Positions 1-5,840 of a DNA stretch of 6,556 nucleotides are shown in pieces. The position numbers and the translations under genes are program-made. The DNA comes from Paracoccaceae bacterium. Its GTDB lineage: Bacteria; Pseudomonadota; Alphaproteobacteria; Rhodobacterales; Rhodobacteraceae. Within the stretch, counting starts at the first letter, position 1. Every line of letters begins with the position of its first letter. The DNA is taken from the NCBI GenBank assembly GCA_002401045.1, contig NVSA01000106.1, positions 860 to 7,415 of the forward strand, written 5' to 3'. The notes under the pieces are model-generated. The model made no database searches, had not been told where the DNA came from, and saw nothing but the letters and a program-made list of their open reading frames with translations.

Positions 1-2
1 CG

Positions 3-194
3 GTTGATTTACGGGCTGAATTTACAGGAATGTTAGGGGAAACGGGTTTTGCCATGCCGTTAATGACGGCCATAAAGACAGGGAAATCAGCCGCTTCAGA
101 ATGCGCTATGCCTGATGGGCGCATCAACGCGGGCGTGTATGATTTAGACCCAAACGATCCAAATCTGATTACCTCAGTGCGCACCTATATGTAA
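3..194 (+). CDS. C-terminal end of an unrecognised protein (5' end outside window)
   Basis: An open frame runs from the left window edge to a TAA at 192-194 and encodes the last 63 residues of a protein, from VDLRAEFTG through GFAMPLMTAIKTG and MPDGRINAGVYDLDP to the C-terminus TSVRTYM. The composition looks like a soluble globular protein, and no membrane segment, cysteine cluster or nucleotide-binding motif is visible. I do not recognise the family. The gene ends 15 bp before the stop codon of the convergent tetR-type gene, and no hairpin separates the two. It could belong to the same catabolic neighbourhood as the TetR, binding-protein and P450 genes, but nothing in the tail proves this. 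The frame is credible because it stays open for 63 codons and keeps normal amino-acid use up to a stop just before the next gene. Confidence 0.7.
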   Translation, partial: VDLRAEFTGMLGETGFAMPLMTAIKTGKSAASECAMPDGRINAGVYDLDPNDPNLITSVRTYM

Positions 195-209
195 TAACCC
201 GCAACGCCC

Positions 210-884
210 TTAAGCGACCTTATCAACTTGATCCAAACAAAACCCAAAATCAATTTCAAGGGGGGGTAGTTCTGGTAAAGGGCGTTGCGCTATTTCCTCT
301 GCGACTGTCGGTTCAACTCCCATCACAGCCAAAATAGCCTGTGCCATTCGGCTTTCTTGATTAATCGGCAAATCACCCTCGGCAATGTCGGTAATTGTCC
401 CTGCCAACAGCCAGATAAGATAGCTCCAAGCTGTTTCAACATCACCGTGTGGTACCTGTAATTTGCCTGCTTGAGTCGCGCGCCTAATATCCTCCAAACC
501 ATAAGGTTTGAACCCAACCTTCATCCGCCGTACCATCAAATCAGTCCGTCGCAACCACCAACGCCACATTGGATTTGACCGCATTTCAGCTGCCGTTAGA
601 CGGACAGAATTTGCAATAACCAAAATGGGATCCGCATCCTTAGTGTCAAGATTAGCCAATTGATTGCGCTGTCCAAGGTTATGAATAACACAATCCAAAA
701 CGGCAGTTGCCAGGTCTTCTTTGCTAGCGAAGTAGTTGTAAAACGTACCAAATCCGATATCGGCGGCATCCGTTATCTCTTGAATAGACGTACTGGATAC
801 ACCTTTGGACGACATAATTTCAAACGCACAGCGTATCAGCCGTGCACGTGTTAGAACCTGCCGTTTTTGAACCCGTTTTACCAT
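210..884 (-). CDS. TetR/AcrR-family transcriptional regulator
   Basis: This encodes a one-component DNA-binding regulator of 224 residues, a normal TetR length. The N-terminal DNA-binding domain spans about residues 15-61. Its helix-turn-helix, about residues 32-51, carries the family signature (TSIQEITDAADIG, then GTFYNYFASKEDL). The rest is the usual helical, family-specific ligand and dimer domain, rich in Trp around residues 107-110 (MWRWW), with a Pro-rich stretch at about 202-208. I chose the ATG at 884-882 because it starts close to the HTH and has a weak AGGG element upstream. A TTG at 938 would add 18 residues but lies inside an inverted repeat and promoter-like sequence. The gene is divergent from the binding-protein/P450 pair, which is the classic layout for a local repressor that also controls itself. 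The ligand is unknown, perhaps the P450 substrate (inference). Confidence 0.93.
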   Translation of the reverse strand: MVKRVQKRQVLTRARLIRCAFEIMSSKGVSSTSIQEITDAADIGFGTFYNYFASKEDLATAVLDCVIHNLGQRNQLANLDTKDADPILVIANSVRLTAAEMRSNPMWRWWLRRTDLMVRRMKVGFKPYGLEDIRRATQAGKLQVPHGDVETAWSYLIWLLAGTITDIAEGDLPINQESRMAQAILAVMGVEPTVAEEIAQRPLPELPPLEIDFGFCLDQVDKVA

Positions 885-909
885 AACTGCCCTATCATGT
901 TTCAGCCAG

Positions 910-938
910 TATCTAGCTATCACTTGACCTATTGTCAA
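910..938 (-). promoter_or_regulatory. Candidate promoter of the TetR gene
   Basis: Read on the minus strand, a perfect TTGACA lies at 938-933. It is followed after 17 bp by TAGATA at 915-910, a weak -10 (3 of 6 matches); GATACT at 913-908 with a 19-bp spacer matches slightly better. This would start transcription about 20 bp before the ATG at 884. The -35 lies inside an inverted repeat (924-938), so a bound regulator could block it. The prediction is by eye only. Confidence 0.4.
924..938. promoter_or_regulatory. Inverted repeat, candidate operator 1 (TTGAC-N5-GTCAA)
   Basis: TTGAC at 924-928 and GTCAA at 934-938 form a 15-bp inverted repeat with a 5-bp spacer in the divergent TetR/binding-protein intergenic region. 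Each arm reads as a -35-like TTGAC on its own strand. The location fits a binding site for the adjacent TetR protein or another dimeric regulator. The repeat may instead only reflect two opposed -35 elements. Confidence 0.4.
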
Positions 939-940
939 AA

Positions 941-955
941 ATGATGAACCATCAT
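941..955. promoter_or_regulatory. Perfect inverted repeat, candidate TetR operator (ATGATG-AAC-CATCAT)
   Basis: ATGATG at 941-946 and CATCAT at 950-955 are perfect inverted repeats around a 3-bp centre. Partial symmetry continues outside the core (for example, 938-939 pair with 957-958). A 15-bp palindrome between a tetR-type gene and its divergent target is the expected form and place of a TetR-family operator. Its centre is 17 bp from that of the neighbouring repeat at 924-938. Assignment to this regulator is inference. Confidence 0.5.
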
Positions 956-969
956 GTTCGATAATAGAT

Positions 970-996
970 CACTTATGGAGGCGCTTAGCGCAAGTG
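970..996 (+). other. Possible leader hairpin ahead of the binding-protein gene
   Basis: CACTT (970-974) can pair with AAGTG (992-996), and GCGCT (981-985) with AGCGC (987-991) around a single T. This gives a stem with a 6-nt bulge (ATGGAG) on the left side. The structure would sit in the 5' leader just upstream of the Shine-Dalgarno at 1007-1012. The inner loop of one base is sterically tight, so the real fold would open at least one pair. It may be chance. Confidence 0.25.
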
Positions 997-1006
997 GTCA
1001 AAACAT

Positions 1007-1012
1007 GGGAGA
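1007..1012 (+). promoter_or_regulatory. Ribosome binding site that decides the binding-protein start
   Basis: GGGAGA lies 5 nt before the ATG at 1018. It supports that codon over the in-frame GTG at 994, which has no such element and would put eight extra residues in front of the Tat signal peptide. Confidence 0.7.
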
Positions 1013-1017
1013 ATAAA

Positions 1018-2334
1018 ATGAAAAAAACCAACATCCAGCCAGCAAACGGCACATCACGCCGAAGCTTCATCAAGGGAGCGGTCAGCCTATCAGCGGTGCC
1101 TGTCCTCAGCGCACCTGCTCTTGCTAAATCCAAACAGACTTTGCGCATTGGGTTTGTAAGTCCACAGACAGGCCCGCTCGCCGCATTTGGCGAGGCCGAC
1201 GATTTTGTTGTAAACCAAATTCGCGGAATATTAGCAGACGGTATTCAGGCGGGGGGGAAAGACTGGGATGTTGAAATTTTAGTCCGTGACAGTCAGTCAA
1301 ACCCCAGCCGAGCCGCAGAAGTTGCCACTGATCTGATCTTACGCGACGAAGTAAATTTAATCTGCGCCTCTTCAACAGGGGACACTGTGAACCCCGTTTC
1401 AGACGTGGCCGAACTCAACGAAGTGCCCTGCGTGACAACCGACGCGCCATGGGAAGCCAGCTACTTTGCCCGTGGCGGCACACCTGACAAAGGTTTTGAT
1501 TGGACCTATCACTTTTTCTGGGGACTGCAAGATTTACTGGGGGCTTTTACTGCCATGTGGGACCGCGAAGAGACCAACCATAAAGTTGGTGGTTTTTTTG
1601 CTAATGATGTCGAAGGCGTTGCCTTGAGCCACGAAACCTTAGGTTTTCCCGGACCCATTCGTGCCGCAGGATATGATATGACATTGCCGGGTCTCGCTAC
1701 ACCCATGGCAGATGATTTTTCATCCTTTATTTCTGCGTTCAATACCGCAGATGTTCAAATCCTGACAGGTGCGGTCATTCCACCCGATTTCACAACTTTC
1801 TGGGCACAAGCCGCACAACAAGGCCTACGTCAGAAACTTAAATTTGTGACCGTCGCCAAAGCCATGCTCTTCCCTGCCGCAGTTGAAGCATTGGGCGATG
1901 CAGGCGAAGGCATCACATCCGAAGTATGGTGGTCACCATCGCACCCGTATAAATCTGGCCTTTCTGGGCAATCTGCCGCAGAATTTGCCGCAAAATATAC
2001 TAAATCTACGGGTCGCCAATGGACACAACCGCTAGGGTTTAAACATGCTTTGCTTGAGGTCGCGATCGACGCCTTAAAACGTAGTAGCGATCCCAAAGAC
2101 CCTGATACAATCCGCCAAGCCATTGCTGACACGGATTACCAATCCATTGTTGGACGCGTAAATTGGCAAGGCGGCGGGCCACGTAATCCGGTGAAAAACG
2201 TCTGCACAACCAAGCTTGTTGGCGGGCAATGGAAAAAAGGTACTGATTTCCCTTATGAACTGGCCATTGTGGACAATACCCATGCGCCCGAAATTTCATT
2301 GACGGGTGAGCTAAAGCTCCTCAACGAAACATAA
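1018..2334 (+). CDS. ABC-type Leu/Ile/Val-family substrate-binding protein, Tat-exported
   Basis: This encodes a periplasmic solute-binding protein of 438 residues, at the long end for the type I Peripla_BP_6 (LivJ/AmiC-like) family. It starts with a twin-arginine signal: SRRSFIKG at residues 13-20, a hydrophobic stretch, then an AxA-type site (PALA, residues 33-36). No lipobox cysteine is present, so the mature protein should be free in the periplasm. The mature part opens with the family pattern LRIGFVSPQTGPLAAFGEA (about 42-60) and continues as two alternating alpha/beta lobes. Tat export implies folding before export, which is less usual for this family. The downstream P450 gene starts 16 bp later, so the two are probably co-transcribed, and the divergent TetR gene is the likely regulator. 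No permease or ATPase gene is in the window, so it may serve a transporter encoded elsewhere. The ligand cannot be read from sequence; family members bind amino acids, amides, urea and aromatic acids. Confidence 0.88.
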   Translation: MKKTNIQPANGTSRRSFIKGAVSLSAVPVLSAPALAKSKQTLRIGFVSPQTGPLAAFGEADDFVVNQIRGILADGIQAGGKDWDVEILVRDSQSNPSRAAEVATDLILRDEVNLICASSTGDTVNPVSDVAELNEVPCVTTDAPWEASYFARGGTPDKGFDWTYHFFWGLQDLLGAFTAMWDREETNHKVGGFFANDVEGVALSHETLGFPGPIRAAGYDMTLPGLATPMADDFSSFISAFNTADVQILTGAVIPPDFTTFWAQAAQQGLRQKLKFVTVAKAMLFPAAVEALGDAGEGITSEVWWSPSHPYKSGLSGQSAAEFAAKYTKSTGRQWTQPLGFKHALLEVAIDALKRSSDPKDPDTIRQAIADTDYQSIVGRVNWQGGGPRNPVKNVCTTKLVGGQWKKGTDFPYELAIVDNTHAPEISLTGELKLLNET

Positions 2335-2350
2335 GCTTAGGTAGAAATTT

Positions 2351-3550
2351 ATGTCCAAAATACCACCAAAGGCCCCTGCAAAAGGGGCCGTCATTTCCGA
2401 CTACAAACTCTTTGATCACGCCGCATTACAAGACCCTTACCCAGGCTATCAAAAATTGCGCGATGCAGGGCCCGTCATTTGGCTTGAGCAGTATGATATG
2501 TATTTCGTGTCACGCTACGATGAAGTCAAACAAGTGCTCGAAGACTGGTCTTCATTTTCATCCGCTGGCGGCGTCACCATGAATGACGAAATGAACGAGA
2601 AACTAAAAGGCGGATTGCTCTGTTCGGACCCGCCCCGTCACGATGCTTTGCGCAAAGTAATTGAACGCCCTGTGACCCCGCGCGGATTATCCTTGTTGCG
2701 CGAACGCATATCAAACGAGGCGGAAACTTTAATCTCAAACCTGTGGGAACAAAAAACCTTTGACGTCGTGACTGATCTAGCCCAGCATTTACCCGTCACA
2801 ATTGTGGCCGACCTTGTGGGTCTACCCGAAGAAGGCCGTGAACGTATGCTAGATTGGGCACCTGCAAATTTTGATTGCTTTGGCCCGTTAAATGAACGCA
2901 CCCAAGCCGCATTCCCGATTGTCGCAGAAATGGTTGAATACGCGTTCACACAATGCGTTCCAGGCAAATTGAAACCCGACGGCTGGGCGCAAATGATTTG
3001 GGACGCGGCACATGCGGGCGAAGTCAGCCTTGAAGACGCGCCCTTTATGATGAACGACTATATGGGGCCTTCACTGGACACGACAATATTTGCCACATCA
3101 TGGATGGTTTGGCTGATGGCAAAGAACCCCGATCAATGGCAAATATTGCGCGAAAAACCAGCCCTGATCCCCAGTGCAATCAACGAAGCAATCCGCCTTG
3201 AGAGTCCGATTCAGAACTTTTCGCGCAGTGTTGCCAAAGACGTTGAAATCGGCGGTGTCACACTGCCTGCGGGATCACGGGTGATCCTTTCATATGGCTC
3301 TGCCAACCGTGATGAGCGTAAATGGGGCAACCCCACAGAGTTCGATATCACGCGGCGCGACAGTAAAGATCATCTTGGATTTGGCATTGGTGAACATAAT
3401 TGTGTTGGCCAAAATCTCGCACGCCTTGAAATGCGCGCGCTGTTTAGTGAATTGGTCAAACGGGTTGAACGCTTTGAAATACATGAATTTGAGTTGGCAG
3501 AAAACAACATCCTACACGGATTAAAATCTTGCCGCGTCACACTACACTGA
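2351..3550 (+). CDS. Cytochrome P450 (soluble bacterial class)
   Basis: This encodes a heme-thiolate monooxygenase of 399 residues, the usual size for soluble bacterial P450s, with no signal peptide or membrane anchor, so it is cytoplasmic. Landmarks in order are the helix C region DPPRH at 93-97, the I-helix with DTT at 243-245, the ExxR motif EAIR at 279-282, and the heme loop FGIGEHNCVG at 344-353 with the ligand cysteine C351. The I-helix reads GPSLDTT (239-245), so the two residues of the canonical A/G-G pair are Pro and Ser, while the acid-Thr pair is kept. By overall feel it resembles CYP199-like P450s of alphaproteobacteria that act on aromatic acids, a weak impression without a search. 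A ferredoxin and reductase are needed but not seen here. The start follows an AGG at 2339-2341. A stem-loop follows the gene. The substrate is unknown; the co-transcribed binding protein suggests an imported compound. Confidence 0.93.
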   Translation: MSKIPPKAPAKGAVISDYKLFDHAALQDPYPGYQKLRDAGPVIWLEQYDMYFVSRYDEVKQVLEDWSSFSSAGGVTMNDEMNEKLKGGLLCSDPPRHDALRKVIERPVTPRGLSLLRERISNEAETLISNLWEQKTFDVVTDLAQHLPVTIVADLVGLPEEGRERMLDWAPANFDCFGPLNERTQAAFPIVAEMVEYAFTQCVPGKLKPDGWAQMIWDAAHAGEVSLEDAPFMMNDYMGPSLDTTIFATSWMVWLMAKNPDQWQILREKPALIPSAINEAIRLESPIQNFSRSVAKDVEIGGVTLPAGSRVILSYGSANRDERKWGNPTEFDITRRDSKDHLGFGIGEHNCVGQNLARLEMRALFSELVKRVERFEIHEFELAENNILHGLKSCRVTLH

Positions 3551-3564
3551 TTCCTATAGGCGAC

Positions 3565-3596
3565 CAACGTAGCGGAAAATCCTTACCGCTACGTTG
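3565..3596 (+). terminator. Stem-loop after the P450 gene, probable terminator
   Basis: CAACGTAGCGG (3565-3575) and CCGCTACGTTG (3586-3596) form a perfect 11-bp stem around a 10-nt loop, starting 15 bp after the P450 stop. There is no run of T after it, only AT-rich sequence, so it is not a textbook intrinsic terminator. It may end the P450 transcript or protect its 3' end, and it separates that unit from the biotin operon. A regulator-binding palindrome is the alternative. Confidence 0.55.
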
Positions 3597-3618
3597 AATA
3601 ATATACTAAATTACCATA

Positions 3619-3628
3619 TTATCTATAA
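3619..3628 (+). promoter_or_regulatory. BioR box 1 (exact consensus)
   Basis: TTATCTATAA matches the known BioR operator consensus (TTAT-2 bases-ATAA) of alphaproteobacterial biotin genes at every position. It also contains TATAAT (3624-3629). Directly after it, TTATAGACAG (3630-3639) matches the reverse-complement form of the box at 8 of 10 positions. It lies 96 bp before bioB. Confidence 0.75.
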
Positions 3629-3641
3629 TTTATAGACAGCA

Positions 3642-3670
3642 TCGACAAGAACCCATAAATAATCTATAAA
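3642..3670 (+). promoter_or_regulatory. Candidate bio operon promoter P1
   Basis: TCGACA (3642-3647) and TATAAA (3665-3670) are separated by 17 bp. Each matches the sigma-70 consensus at 5 of 6 positions. Transcription would start near 3677, giving a leader of about 47 nt before bioB. The -10 lies inside BioR box 2, so repressor binding would exclude RNA polymerase. This is the best-spaced promoter candidate in the region. Confidence 0.5.
3660..3669 (+). promoter_or_regulatory. BioR box 2
   Basis: TAATCTATAA matches the BioR consensus at 9 of 10 positions. It starts exactly 41 bp after box 1, in the same orientation, and overlaps the -10 hexamer of candidate promoter P1. Confidence 0.65.
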
Positions 3671-3680
3671 ATCTGCACTC

Positions 3681-3711
3681 GTGACAACTTATTCACGATA
3701 TGATCTATAAT
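3681..3711 (+). promoter_or_regulatory. Candidate bio operon promoter P2
   Basis: GTGACA (3681-3686) and a perfect TATAAT (3706-3711) are separated by 19 bp, longer than ideal; shifting the -35 by one base gives 18. The start point would fall near 3718, leaving only a few leader bases and cutting into the Shine-Dalgarno sequence, so P1 is the more convincing promoter. The -10 overlaps BioR box 3. Confidence 0.35.
3701..3710 (+). promoter_or_regulatory. BioR box 3
   Basis: TGATCTATAA matches the BioR consensus at 9 of 10 positions. It starts exactly 41 bp after box 2, just upstream of the bioB ribosome binding site, and overlaps a TATAAT. A repressor here would block initiation from P2 or act as a roadblock to P1 transcripts. 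Confidence 0.65.
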
Positions 3712-3716
3712 AGGGG
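3712..3716 (+). promoter_or_regulatory. bioB ribosome binding site
   Basis: AGGGG lies 7 nt before the ATG at 3724, an ideal spacing. It supports this start for bioB. A second G-run (GGG, 3718-3720) is closer to the ATG and less well placed. Confidence 0.7.
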
Positions 3717-3723
3717 TGGGTAG

Positions 3724-4701
3724 ATGCACGGGAATTTGGAAATACGCAACAATTGGACACGGACGCAGGCTGATAAGCTCTATCGTCAGCCTTTGAATGA
3801 TCTGTTGTTTCAGGCACATACAATTCACCGTAAATACTTTGACCCCAATCAGGTGCAACGCAGCAAACTTCTAAGCATTAAAACAGGTGGCTGTGTTGAA
3901 GATTGTGCCTATTGCAGTCAATCCGCCCGTAACGGCTCACAGCTTTCAGCCAGCAAAATGATTGAGGTTGAACGGGTTCTAGCCCAAGCCCGCAAAGCCA
4001 AAGAAGACGGCGCAACCCGCTACTGTATGGGCGCTGCTTGGCGCGGCCCCAAAGACCGCGACATGGGCGCACTAACGGCCATGGTTGAAGGCGTCAAAGC
4101 CATGGGAATGGAAACCTGCATGACCTTGGGCATGTTGGAAGACGATCAAGTCTTGCGCCTAAAAGATGCAGGATTAGATTATTACAATCACAACATTGAT
4201 ACCTCTGAACGCTACTATTCCGAAATCATCACAACCCGTACCTTTGCCGACCGCATCGACACGTTAAACCGTGTGCGCGAAGCAGGCATAAAAGTTTGTG
4301 CAGGCGGCATTGTTGGCATGGGCGAACAGCAAATGGACCGCGTCGACATGCTGGTCACATTGGCAACTCTTGATGCTCATCCTGACAGCGTCCCTATCAA
4401 TATGCTGATCCCGATTGCAGATACCCCGCTGGCAAAAGTGACGCCGCTGGATCCAATCGAGTTTGTCCGCACGGTCGCGCTGGCGCGTATTTTGATGCCA
4501 AAAACCCATGTTCGCCTGTCCGCAGGGCGCACCGAAATGAGCGATGAGATGCAAGCCATGTGTTTCTTTGCAGGGGCCAATTCGATCTTTGTCGGGGAAA
4601 CTTTGCTCACAGCAGATAATCCCACCGAGGACAAAGATGCGATCTTGTTTGAGCGCTTAGGGATTACGGCTATGCCTGCGGGTTGTGACGGCGCAAGGTG
4701 A
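3724..4701 (+). CDS. bioB: Biotin synthase BioB
   Basis: This encodes the radical SAM enzyme that inserts sulfur into dethiobiotin to form biotin, the last step of the pathway. It has 325 residues, slightly shorter than E. coli BioB (346). The [4Fe-4S]/SAM motif CVEDCAYC is at 57-64 (C57, C61, C64). The ligands of the auxiliary [2Fe-2S] cluster are all present: C101 in RYCMGAAW, C132 in ETCMTLGM, C192 in KVCAGGIVGMGE and R264 in VRLSAGR. All sit at a constant offset of four from the E. coli numbers. YNHNIDT (154-160) is another conserved block. No key residue is missing. It is the first gene of the bioBFDA operon, preceded by three BioR boxes. Its TGA overlaps the bioF GTG start by 4 nt (GTGA), so translation is probably coupled. 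Confidence 0.98.
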   Translation: MHGNLEIRNNWTRTQADKLYRQPLNDLLFQAHTIHRKYFDPNQVQRSKLLSIKTGGCVEDCAYCSQSARNGSQLSASKMIEVERVLAQARKAKEDGATRYCMGAAWRGPKDRDMGALTAMVEGVKAMGMETCMTLGMLEDDQVLRLKDAGLDYYNHNIDTSERYYSEIITTRTFADRIDTLNRVREAGIKVCAGGIVGMGEQQMDRVDMLVTLATLDAHPDSVPINMLIPIADTPLAKVTPLDPIEFVRTVALARILMPKTHVRLSAGRTEMSDEMQAMCFFAGANSIFVGETLLTADNPTEDKDAILFERLGITAMPAGCDGAR

Positions 4702-5840
4702 TCGGATTTGAGACCCATCAAAATGCACTTGATAGCCTAAAGACCAGAGGTCGATATCGAATATTAGCCCCCTGTACAGGCTATGACTTTGCTTCAAATG
4801 ACTATCTGGAGCTGGCGCGTTCAAAGATTTTACGTGACGCCGCAATAACCGCGATTGAGCGCGGGGTCGGATTGGGGGCGGGGGCTTCACGTCTGTTGCG
4901 CGGCAATGACCCTGAACATGAAGCGCTGGAATCCGAAGCCGCGACTTTTTTTGGCGCTCCAAAAGCCCTGTTTTTTGGCGGCGGTTTTGTTGCAAATACG
5001 GCAATTTTCAGCACGCTTCCACGGCAAGGTGATTTAATTCTCTATGACGCCTTAATCCATGCCAGCGCCCATGATGGCATGCGTTTGGGACGGGCGCAAA
5101 CGATTGCCTTTAAACATAACGATGCCAGCCACGCCGAAAGCTTAATCACCAACTGGAAAAATCAAGGCGGCACGGGGCGTATTTGGCTGGCCTTTGAAAC
5201 CCTCTACAGCATGGATGGCGACCGCGCTCCAATTGCTGATTTTGTGGCACTAGCACAGCGCCATGATGCAGTTCTAGTTGCCGATGAAGCCCATGCGACA
5301 GGCGTTTTTGGCGTGCAAGGCCGCGGGTTTATGTCCGCCTATGAAGGCCAAGCCGACATCGTCACATTACACACATGCGGCAAAGCTTTGGGGGTTTCAG
5401 GCGCGCTGGTTTGTGCCGCGGAACCTTTGATAGATACCCTGATAAACAAAGCCCGCAGCTTTATTTTCGCAACCGCCCCCGCGCCGTTAAGCGCCGCCTT
5501 AGTGCGCACATCTTTGCAAGCCTTACGCCAAGACCCATGCCCAAGCGACGCCCTTTCCAAACAGATCAGTCATGCCCATCAAGAAGCCCAGAAAAAATGC
5601 GGTCTAACCATACTACAATCGCAAATCATTCCGGTGATTATTAGCGATGACAAACATACCATGGCAATCGCCCAAAACATGCAAGCACGCGGGTTTGATA
5701 TACGCGGCATTCGCCCGCCGACAGTCCCGCGTGGCACGGCGCGGCTGAGAATTTCAATAACACTCAACACATCAACAACCCAGATCAGCGATATGTTTAG
5801 CGCCCTAGCCGAAGAGCTGGAAAGCCGTCCAAATGTCTGA
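4698..5840 (+). CDS. bioF: 8-amino-7-oxononanoate (KAPA) synthase BioF
   Basis: This encodes a pyridoxal-phosphate enzyme of the alpha-oxoamine synthase family. It condenses a pimeloyl thioester with L-alanine to give 8-amino-7-oxononanoate, committing carbon to the biotin ring. It has 380 residues, close to E. coli BioF (384). Visible landmarks are YDFASNDYLELA (29-40), the Gly-rich GAGASRLLRGN (60-70), H121 in the substrate region (LIHAS), DEAHATGVFG (196-205) with the cofactor-contacting D196 and H199, the Schiff-base lysine K229 in CGKALGVSG, and the C-terminal RGTARLRIS (345-353). The start is a GTG at 4698 inside the bioB stop. It has no good ribosome site of its own, which fits coupled translation. 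Its 3' end overlaps bioD by 8 nt. The isofunctional alternative, 2-amino-3-ketobutyrate CoA ligase, is unlikely in this operon. Confidence 0.96.
   Translation: MIGFETHQNALDSLKTRGRYRILAPCTGYDFASNDYLELARSKILRDAAITAIERGVGLGAGASRLLRGNDPEHEALESEAATFFGAPKALFFGGGFVANTAIFSTLPRQGDLILYDALIHASAHDGMRLGRAQTIAFKHNDASHAESLITNWKNQGGTGRIWLAFETLYSMDGDRAPIADFVALAQRHDAVLVADEAHATGVFGVQGRGFMSAYEGQADIVTLHTCGKALGVSGALVCAAEPLIDTLINKARSFIFATAPAPLSAALVRTSLQALRQDPCPSDALSKQISHAHQEAQKKCGLTILQSQIIPVIISDDKHTMAIAQNMQARGFDIRGIRPPTVPRGTARLRISITLNTSTTQISDMFSALAEELESRPNV

Noticed and set aside
195..209. Bidirectional terminator between the first gene and the TetR gene
   Set aside because: The 15-bp gap and the adjacent coding ends contain no convincing hairpin or T-run in either direction.
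885..938. TTG start giving the TetR protein 18 more residues
   Set aside because: TTG is a rare start, and the extension covers an inverted repeat and the likely promoter. The ATG at 884 gives a normal TetR N-terminus.
994..1017. Upstream GTG start for the substrate-binding protein
   Set aside because: The GTG has no Shine-Dalgarno, while GGGAGA is well placed for the ATG at 1018. The extra residues would also push the Tat signal peptide away from the N-terminus.
2351..3550. The P450 as a BioI-like enzyme making the pimeloyl precursor for the adjacent biotin operon
   Set aside because: BioI of Bacillus is a P450 in a biotin operon, so the position is tempting. Here, however, the P450 is paired with a binding protein under a TetR regulator, is separated from bioB by a stem-loop and the BioR boxes, and looks more like aromatic-acid P450s. 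Known alphaproteobacterial routes to pimelate use BioC with BioG/BioH, or BioZ.
3553..3560. CCTATAGG palindrome just after the P450 stop
   Set aside because: It is only 8 bp, without a loop or a second copy nearby, and is expected by chance.
3619..3700. A true 41-bp tandem sequence duplication ahead of bioB
   Set aside because: Outside the 10-bp boxes the two 41-bp units do not align well, and their GACAA elements are offset by 39 bp, not 41. Only the boxes are regularly spaced.
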